Below are positions 57,501 to 64,000 of a stretch of 64,000 nt of DNA, in pieces. Under the pieces are notes generated by a model. It did not search any database, was not told where the DNA came from, and saw only the letters and a program-made list of their open reading frames with translations. Both the position numbers and the translations under genes were made by a program. The stretch comes from Diplosphaera chodatii (Eukaryota > Chlorophyta > Trebouxiophyceae > Prasiolales > Stichococcaceae), in the NCBI GenBank assembly GCA_032358165.1, contig JAALGY010000041.1, positions 1,302,001 to 1,366,000 of the forward strand. Reading direction: 5' to 3'. The first letter of the stretch is position 1. Every line of letters begins with the position of its first letter.

Positions 57501-57786
57501 GCCTCGAATTTGCCATTGTACTTCTCCTGCAAAGATGCAAGCGCCGGTCAGCGGCTGCATGATTCTATATACATGCTTTGTGGTCCTGATGAAGAAACCA
57601 GAAGGTTTGCATCAAGCCAGATCATGTTGCGCCCTCAGCAGTGGCACCGCCGCCACTCACAGCTGACGAGTGGGTCCAGCCACCGAGGCCCTTTGAGAAG
57701 TCGTAGGTGAATGATGCCCCGTGGGCTGCCGAGGCCAGCAGCAGGGCCGCCAGCACAGCGGACAGCATCACCGCGCCGCGCTGCAT
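54523..57786 (-). CDS. CNX: Calnexin, ER lectin chaperone
   Basis: Multi-exon gene starting [26 protein letters not shown] (signal peptide) at 57786 and ending at 54523. The lectin domain is spread over 57786-56730: [69 protein letters not shown] and [20 protein letters not shown]. The proline-rich arm has the calnexin repeats [30 protein letters not shown] and [15 protein letters not shown], then [27 protein letters not shown] and [17 protein letters not shown]. After [16 protein letters not shown] comes a charged helix and one transmembrane segment ([21 protein letters not shown]), then an acidic cytosolic tail ([11 protein letters not shown]). The TM segment distinguishes it from calreticulin. 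It folds N-glycoproteins in the ER. Not every exon border was traced. Confidence 0.96.
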
Positions 57787-58113
57787 CTTGCCTCCACGTT
57801 CACGACCGTAATCCGATCCTCTTCTGGACACGCTTGCAGCAGTTGTACGCGTTCTTGCAGAGATCGTCGGCAGGAACGTGTTGGCGGGGGCCGCCTGCAT
57901 TTGCATGCACCCTGCAGCACTCCAAGACATGCTGTGATTGGCCGATACTGCCAGACAGATCTCAGGGTGCACGCCCAGCTATAGTGCCGAAACACCGCAA
58001 GTTCACCACAGTCGCAATCATACGAATGCGTTGTCAGTCCCATCAGGTCGGGGTCAGCGCCCGAAATCAGACGTGGTGTCGGAGTGTCCTAGGCAACTCC
58101 ACCAAGCCGTAGC
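57787..58113. promoter_or_regulatory. Divergent intergenic region calnexin / TMTC-like
   Basis: 327 bp separate the start codons of two predicted ER-membrane proteins. Any ER-stress-type element would have to lie here; I could not identify a specific one with confidence. Confidence 0.45.
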
Positions 58114-61100
58114 ATGCAATGGCGCATTGCAACGCTCCTGTCGGTGATCTGCTGCGTCCTGTATGCGAACACGCTGACATCCGACTTTGTGTTCGACGAT
58201 CATCATGCTGTGGTGAGTACCTCACAACATCCCAATGCGCCAACCTGCGAGCTGCGGCTCCAACAGATGCAGGAGCTTTTGCCGATCGACGCACTTGCTG
58301 CACGCTAGAGTGGCTCGAGTCATATGCGGCTCATACTGAGCGATAGCTGATGTACCCCCGTTCGACATTATGCCGTGTGCATCGCACACTGGTCGTGCGC
58401 ATGCAGCAGGTGCTCTGGTGTGGGTGCGCAGGTTGAAAATAAAGACGTTACTCATAAAGAGATCAGGCTGACTGATCTTCTACGGCACGACTTCTGGTGG
58501 GTGTGCACCGTACCCGTTGTCACTCATGGCCGCCCCGGTCATGGCATCAGCAAGTTGGACGTGATCAGACACCCCATGTGCAGGGGCCAGGACATCGCTG
58601 GAACTCAGAGCCACAAGTCATACCGCCCAGTGACCGTGCTGTCGTTCCGGCTGCTCGCCTTCATTGCACGCCGCTGCCCCACACCTTCACAGAGGCAGCC
58701 TGGCCAGGATCCTTCGGCGCCATCAGACAAGCCGCCGCCATTTGGCACGCTGCCATTTCACGTGGCCAACGTTGCGTTGCACTGCATCGTGACGTGCGGC
58801 GTTTACTGGTGAGGCGCACGACATGGATTCAAAGTCAATTCTAGCCAGAAGACAGCATGACATCGATTGTATATGATGCCAACCATCTGCATTTGGGGCT
58901 GCAGTCTGGCAGAGCACCTGCGCAAGCTGCAACACACCAGCGACGGCCGGACGGGAACCAAACAGGAGGCAATCAAGACGACAGCAGCAGCAGCAGCAGC
59001 AGCATCTCAAATCGGGAGCCAGCACCACATCAGCAAACAGCGCTCAGCAGCAGCTGCTCGGCCCAGCCAGGGCGCTGCGTCTGTGGCGCCTGCAATCCAT
59101 CAGACAAATCGACAGGGACACGAGGCAGAAGCTGCGCTCGCAGCACTGCTGTTTGCAGCGCATCCAGTGCACACAGAGGCAGTCGCCGGCATTGTGGGTC
59201 ATGCGGAGCTGCAGTGCGCCATGTTCTTCATCGCCGCACTCCTTACATACACATGTGGGGTCAATGGGGCCAACGCAGAACGCAGTACTGCTCAGTGGCG
59301 TCTTGTCGCAGCTGCATTGGCGCTGGTCTTGCTGGCTGCCCTTGCCAAGGAGATTGGCATCACTGTGGTAAGTCCTAGCTTGCCTGGTGCACTCGATGTC
59401 AAGCTGCATGCTTGGGGACAGTGGCACAGAGACACTGCAGGTAATGGTACACAGCATTCGGACAGTGCAGGTTGTGCCAATGCTGCTGTACGACGTCATG
59501 CTGTCACCCGCCAGCGCACACACGGGAGGGCACATGAGCCACAGGCATCACATGCCACTGCGGGTTGCGGCCCTGGTCGGCGTGGCGGCAGCTTATGTTG
59601 GCATTCGGCAGACAGTCAGCGGTGGTCAACAGCTGGTTGCCATCTTCAGAAAGGTTGGCTCAGGAGCGACACGCGTTGCATGCAGAGGCTTGCATGTATT
59701 GCTGCGGTGTCTAGACATCCGCTGACTATCATGCAGCCGTGCCAAACTGCTCTCCTGCCAGCAGGTGGAGAATCCGATACCATTTGCCGGCAGCCGCCTG
59801 ACACGAGGGCTCAGCATTGGCTACTTGCACGCTGCATACTTCGGCCTTCTGCTGGCGCCCTGGCGCCTGAGCGCCGACTGGTCCTTCAGCTGCGTGCCGC
59901 TGGTGACCTCCGGCTGGGATTCTCGCAATGCAGCCACCGCAGCCCTGTACATGCTGGTGGCCTGCATGGCCTGGTTGGCTCTGCGGTTGTTGCACCACAT
60001 GTACACATCTCCAGATAGCGGCGGCAGCAGGGGCTCAGGTTGCAGCAGCCACAGTCAAGGCGGCAATGGCATCAAACATGCTGCCAGCACTGCTGCTGCA
60101 GCTGGAGCTGCGGCTGCTGCTGCAGCTGTCAGCCCTGGGTCCGCCAACAGCTGGACAACCGAAGCCAGATGGGCAGTCGTGGTGTTCTTTGGGCTGCTGG
60201 CGGCGCCCTTTTTGCCATCAAGTAACCTGCTGCTCTACGTGGGTACCTTCATCGGCGAGCGGCTGCTGTACATACCGTCCATCGGCTTCTGCATCCTACT
60301 GGCGCGTCTACTGCTAGCTGCAGATGGTAGACAACGTAGTATCACTCCACAGCAGACTGCTCAACAAGCCGTGCATCGTTGCACAACCTCTTAAGGGTCT
60401 ATATCCTCTGTGATTGGCTCACTGCTAACTTCCCGTAGGATGTCTGGCGGCGGGCATGTGGCACACATCGTGCTTGCCAGCAGCTGTCCGGCGTTCGTTT
60501 ATGCCGGTAGTTGTGTCCACTATTCTGGCTATCTATGCCGCAAGAACTGTCACAAGGAACCTCGACTGGAGATCAGAGTCCACGCTTTTCAAGTCCGCGC
60601 TCCAGGTACTGGCTGCAATGCACAGAAATTGCTGCCAAGCTTGCCATGGACATGCAAGCCTGACTGCCATGCTGGTTGCAGCTTTGCATCATTGGAGGGT
60701 CTTGGCAATGTGAACTGTGCCGAGGCAGGTGTGTCCAGACAGCGCCAAGGTGCAGCTGAACAATGGCATTCTGTCTCGCCGCTCCTCTGACTGGGGCACG
60801 GCGCTGGCGCACTTTGAGCGTGCAGAGCAAATCGAGCCCACCTACTGCGAGCCCGACTTCTGGAGCGGCCTGACTCTGCTCAATGCCAACAGGTCAACTT
60901 GGAATGCAAACGCCAGGGGCATGCATTCACACGATATACTGTGTAGCAAAATGTCGTCTGCACACCGACTCTGACCTGCACAGACATCATGCTTACTGAA
61001 ACATGGTGCGTCATGCGTAAGCAGGACAACACAGGGGCTCAAACGCCTGGAGGCTGCCATCGACTGTCCGTATGTTTCGGCCAAATCGCTTCAGGCGCTC

Positions 61101-62380
61101 AACCAGGCCTATGTAGTCATGCACGCCACCAGCCGCCAGGGCAGCGGCTACATGCAGGTGCGCAACTGGTCCACATACTCAGCATAGTGCCTCTCTGCAC
61201 AAGTTTGTACAGCAGGCGCACTTTCAATGGAGCGCTGATGCCGATTCATGATATGTGCCAGGATTGGGCACGTGTACTGGCGAAGGCAAATCGCACAGCA
61301 GAGGCTTGTGATGTGTATGAGCAGCTCGCCGGCCTGGCATTGACGGGCAGACGAAAGAGTGGCAATGACGCGGCTTTTGCTGAGCAGATGGCACATCTCT
61401 GCCTGGCAGCCATCAGGCAGCAGCAAGGTGCCAACTTGCCATTGGCAGTCGCTCACGGTAGGAGATGATGCGATGTATGCATCGAGCCAAGGCTGGCAGC
61501 TCCATGTAAACCATCCTACATGAGCATCTGCAATGCACTGCCCTCCTCAGAGTCCTCAAAGCAAATCTACTGGCTGCAGGCAGCGCGGGTACAGGACTGC
61601 AGCGCCTGGCTGATTGTGTACGAGCGCGAGCAAAGCTGCGGTCCACACTGCTGCAGCATGCTCCACCAGAGTCCGCAGCTGGGCTGCGGGCGGTACACGA
61701 CTACCTGACTGAGACGCAGCAGCGCTGCAGGGGTCATGCCACTGCAGCTGAAGCAAGCGCCTCGGCCAGCGGCGGCGGCGTAGATGCACCTGGCAGAGCG
61801 CAGCAACCAGCAGTGCTGGGGCGGGCCGCACACACAGCAGCAGTGCACGCCGTGCAGAGCCGGCATGCTGCCGACCCGCACCTGCAGGCAGAGTGGGCAG
61901 CCATCCTGGTGGCAGACGGCCGGTTTGCAGACGCCATGCGGCACTATCAGGTAGGCACAACTGTTCTCTCGGCCCTTGATGCCACTCCTGATTCTGCAAG
62001 TAAGGCTGTCGAACCGAGCAAAGGTCCGTCCAGTGCTGAAAGCTCACCCATTGACCGGCTCCACGCTGTAGGCAGCAGGTGTCATGTTTACCGGGCAGCA
62101 TGCACACCAGGCAGGGGCTGATCAGCTGATGCACCTGGGATTGCGACGCCCAATGAGTGCGGAAGACAAGGCTGCTGCATCCGCAGGCGCCTTTAACGCT
62201 GCTACGCAGCTGCAGCCGGACTCGAAATCGCTGTGTGCACTGATGCAGTCCAAGTGTTCAGCGCTGGGCTGGCTGCACACAGCATCAGCGTCAGATGCAG
62301 CAGCGGGCAGCATTGCTGGTGTGTGGAGCAGCTGCTTGAATGACTTGCAGCAGCAGAATTGTGCAGCGTTGTTGGTGTAA
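58114..62380 (+). CDS. TMTC-like multi-span membrane protein with TPR repeats
   Basis: Starts MQWRIATLLSVICCVLYANTL at 58114 and ends at 62380, in many exons. TMTC/DUF1736 blocks in order: FVFDDHHAVVENKDV, RLTDLLRHDFW, SHKSYRPVTVLSFR, ALAALLFAAHPVHTEAVAGIVGHAELQ, ALVLLAALAKEIGITV, ENPIPFAGSRLTRGLSIGYL, YFGLLLAPWRLSADWSFSCVPLV, LPSSNLLLYVGTFIGERLLYIPSIGF, with many hydrophobic segments. The C-terminal part has TPR-like helices (WGTALAHFERAEQIEPTYCEPDF, EDKAAASAGAFNAATQLQP). Animal TMTC1-4 are ER O-mannosyltransferases acting on cadherin folds; here an acceptor is unknown. Loops carry Ala/Gln/Ser-rich inserts (about 58980-59100 and 60010-60130). Not every exon border was traced, particularly in the TPR part. 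Confidence 0.88.
58981..59005 (+). repeat. (GCA)n run encoding Ala in a TMTC-like loop
   Basis: A short trinucleotide run read as polyAla in the reading frame that leads into the HPVHTEAVAGIVGH block. Confidence 0.8.
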
Positions 62381-62531
62381 GCTTGGGCACACTGGTCTGC
62401 AGCACAGGCCCGCGCTGCGGGTCTGGGTATAGCCAGGTAGTGGTGCCGTGTCCATTACATACGGACGACCTATGTTGCGACGTTAGCAAGAACATGTCCC
62501 AGCTCTAGCCGAGTAGCTGCCAATGTGGTCA

Positions 62532-63063
62532 CTACATGTCTAGATAGTTTGAAGCCATTAGCAGCTCCAGTGCGATCTCAGGCGCTACCTTGAACTCCGG
62601 AATGTCCTTGCTGGGCCTGCGGCAGACCACACACATGCCATCCGCGTGTTCCTTTGGCCACCATAAATAAGCTGTGACATGCATCCCTCTTTGGTTCGCA
62701 GCTGGTCAGCAAGCATGGCAACTCACGCATTTGCCCAGCGGAGCTTGTAGTAGCAGTACTGACATACACGCTCCAGGATGGGCGTTGAGATCTCCGGGAA
62801 GCGGACCTCCCCGAGCTCAGTCTCCGTAAAGCTGCCTGCAACGATACATCATCACTATTATGAGCGCTCTCTCTGAAGCAAGGCCTCTAGATGCAGCATG
62901 CGCAGCTGGTCTAAAACTTCGACAAACTTCGACAGCAGGCACGACTTGGCGCACCCTGCGAGCTCAGCATGTTCTTGATGGTTGCGGAGACGCAGGCGGC
63001 CTTGTAGTCCACTATAAACTCGAAGCCCTCCGCACTGATCAGCTTGACGGTCCCCTTCGCCAT
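62532..63063 (-). CDS. ELOC: Elongin C
   Basis: Three exons (63063-62955, 62835-62727, 62610-62532) join in phase to 98 residues, close to the family length of about 112. MAKGTVKLISAEGFEFIV, ACVSATIKNMLS, GSFTETELGEVRFPEISTPILERVCQY and the C-terminal IPEFKVAPEIALELLMASNYLD are diagnostic of elongin C, distinguishing it from SKP1. It is the adaptor that links BC-box proteins (with elongin B) to CUL2/CUL5-type ubiquitin ligases. Its N-terminus is shorter than in animals. The stop faces the TMTC-like stop 151 bp away. Confidence 0.96.
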
Positions 63064-63108
63064 TCTACTGCTGCCGATGAAGTCACATCGACACCGCCAT
63101 GCGCATGT

Positions 63109-63966
63109 CTAGGACGCGTCACGCGCCCAACGCCTTCCGCGGCCTGAGATGTGATATGGCCAGAATCTCAGCAGGCCGTAATCGCCAGCAACGAGGATCA
63201 GCTGCCGAGGATTGCACAGATTGCAGTGCTCCAATCCACCCGTGTCAGGCTGCGAAGTGGTCAACGTGTTGCAGACCTGGCTCAAATTTGTACCAAACGA
63301 GTTTGCAATCAAGGCAAATAAACCAAATGCGCCAAGCCGAAAGACGTCAACTGCACGAGTCGAGTCAAGTCACAGTCAGGAATGCTCGGCAAACTGGACA
63401 TCGGGGGCCATGTTGGCAGGGTCAACAAGACAATGTTGGAATAGGGACATGATGTAAGATAATGTACTGCAGCTGCGAGCTGGTTGGCTTATAGGCTGCA
63501 GGCGTGCAGAGGCTCGCTGCATGGCATAGCATCTGGCTCACCTGTAGTTCGCAGACATGATTGCGTTATGATAGCAGCACGAGCGCGCCATGGCCGTTGG
63601 CCAGCCCGGTGAGCCAAGGTAGCCCGAAGGCTGCAAGCACCTGGCAGGCCACACCAGGTGCTGACACCGCGCTGCACGCCGTGACACCCTGCAGGTGGGA
63701 AACGGCGGTATGTGGACCGACCTGCGTGCCGAAGCCCTTGCACAGGCCGACTAGGTTTGCAGTGTGGCGGTTGTGCACCGAGCGGAATAGGCTTGCTTAC
63801 TGTCTTGCCTGCCACCACCGGGGAAGCAATACCCTGCGCTCTCATGCCTAAGAGCTGTTGTGGGAGCGAGTGGATATGTTGCCTTAGCCACGGTCGCAGC
63901 ACCTGCCGCTGCACTTGCCTCCGATGATGCGGTGCCCGAAGCTGGTGCCAGGCCATCTTGATGCAC
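63109..63966 (-). CDS. Unresolved gene, possibly WD40-like
   Basis: A plausible terminal exon ends at 63109 with LILVAGDYGLLRFWPYHISG before a stop, which resembles a last WD40 blade. Upstream minus-strand frames hold HLQGVTACSAVSAPG and LTGLANGHGALVLLS, loosely WD-like, and ANYR before a GT donor near 63540. The frames do not join cleanly, the gene probably runs past the window edge, and a competing 155-codon frame (63489-63956) exists. Neither family nor exon structure is secure. Confidence 0.3.
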
Positions 63967-64000
63967 CTTTTCCGTCGATCCCAGGCGTTTTGTGCTATGA

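Noticed and set aside
63489..63956. A 155-codon minus-strand frame starting MAWHQLRAPH
   Set aside because: Arg/His/Pro-rich with no motif; competes with a WD-like frame and cannot be preferred.
1..64000. CRISPR array, phage, plasmid or bacterial operon structure
   Set aside because: No regularly spaced repeats or polycistronic runs; genes are intron-split and eukaryotic throughout.

Overview
The window is nuclear DNA of a GC-rich, extremely intron-dense eukaryote, most probably a chlorophyte green alga. Almost every gene had to be rebuilt from short exons (about 20-640 nt) joined by GT-AG, and unusually often GC-AG, introns. The content is plant/algal: a plastid-type alpha-amylase of the AMY3 group, a CDPK with EF-hands, a serine-decarboxylase-type PLP enzyme, a TSJT1/DUF3700 protein, an SDG40/Rubisco-LSMT-type SET protein and a plastid-type rhodanese. 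It also has animal-like or patchily distributed genes: CFAP20, CDK5RAP3 (UFMylation), TIPIN, a G3BP-type RNA-binding protein, elongin C, a TMTC-type membrane/TPR protein and an AlkB-type hydroxylase. I see no tRNA, rRNA, CRISPR array or intact mobile element. All exon models are by eye. Reading-frame phase was checked at every junction of 17 genes; junctions I could not close are stated.

Layout: CFAP20 (-) 367-1170; unknown membrane protein (+) 1719-5095; bPH_2-like protein (-) 5260-6345; CDPK (+) 6948-10875; CDK5RAP3 (-) 11582-14572; rhodanese (+) 14877-16453; EttA-type ABC-F ATPase (-) ~16868-20940; RCC1-repeat protein (+) ~21665-23342; NCBP2 (-) 23545-24162; SelM/Sep15-like protein (-) 24400-24741; histidine phosphatase (+) 25071-25982; small secreted acidic protein (-) 26383-27051; alpha-amylase (+) 27646-31164; TIPIN/Swi3 (-) 31701-35221; TSJT1-like (+) 35832-37844; PLP decarboxylase (-) 38515-41801; SAM-domain protein (+) ~42445-44230; G3BP-like (-) 45136-47738; SET methyltransferase (+) 48151-50298; AlkB-like (-) 50940-53726; calnexin (-) 54523-57786; TMTC-like (+) 58114-62380; elongin C (-) 62532-63063; an unresolved, possibly WD40-like gene (-) 63109-63966.

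The most striking architectural feature is that neighbouring genes almost always lie on opposite strands (20 of 23 adjacent pairs), so divergent starts share short intergenic promoters (about 300-725 bp) and convergent 3' ends abut. The second is the frequency of GC-AG introns (10 of about 139 phase-checked introns). Most genes have no obvious shared pathway. The exception is the calnexin/TMTC divergent pair, both predicted ER-membrane proteins of glycoprotein folding or modification, which share a 327-bp upstream region.
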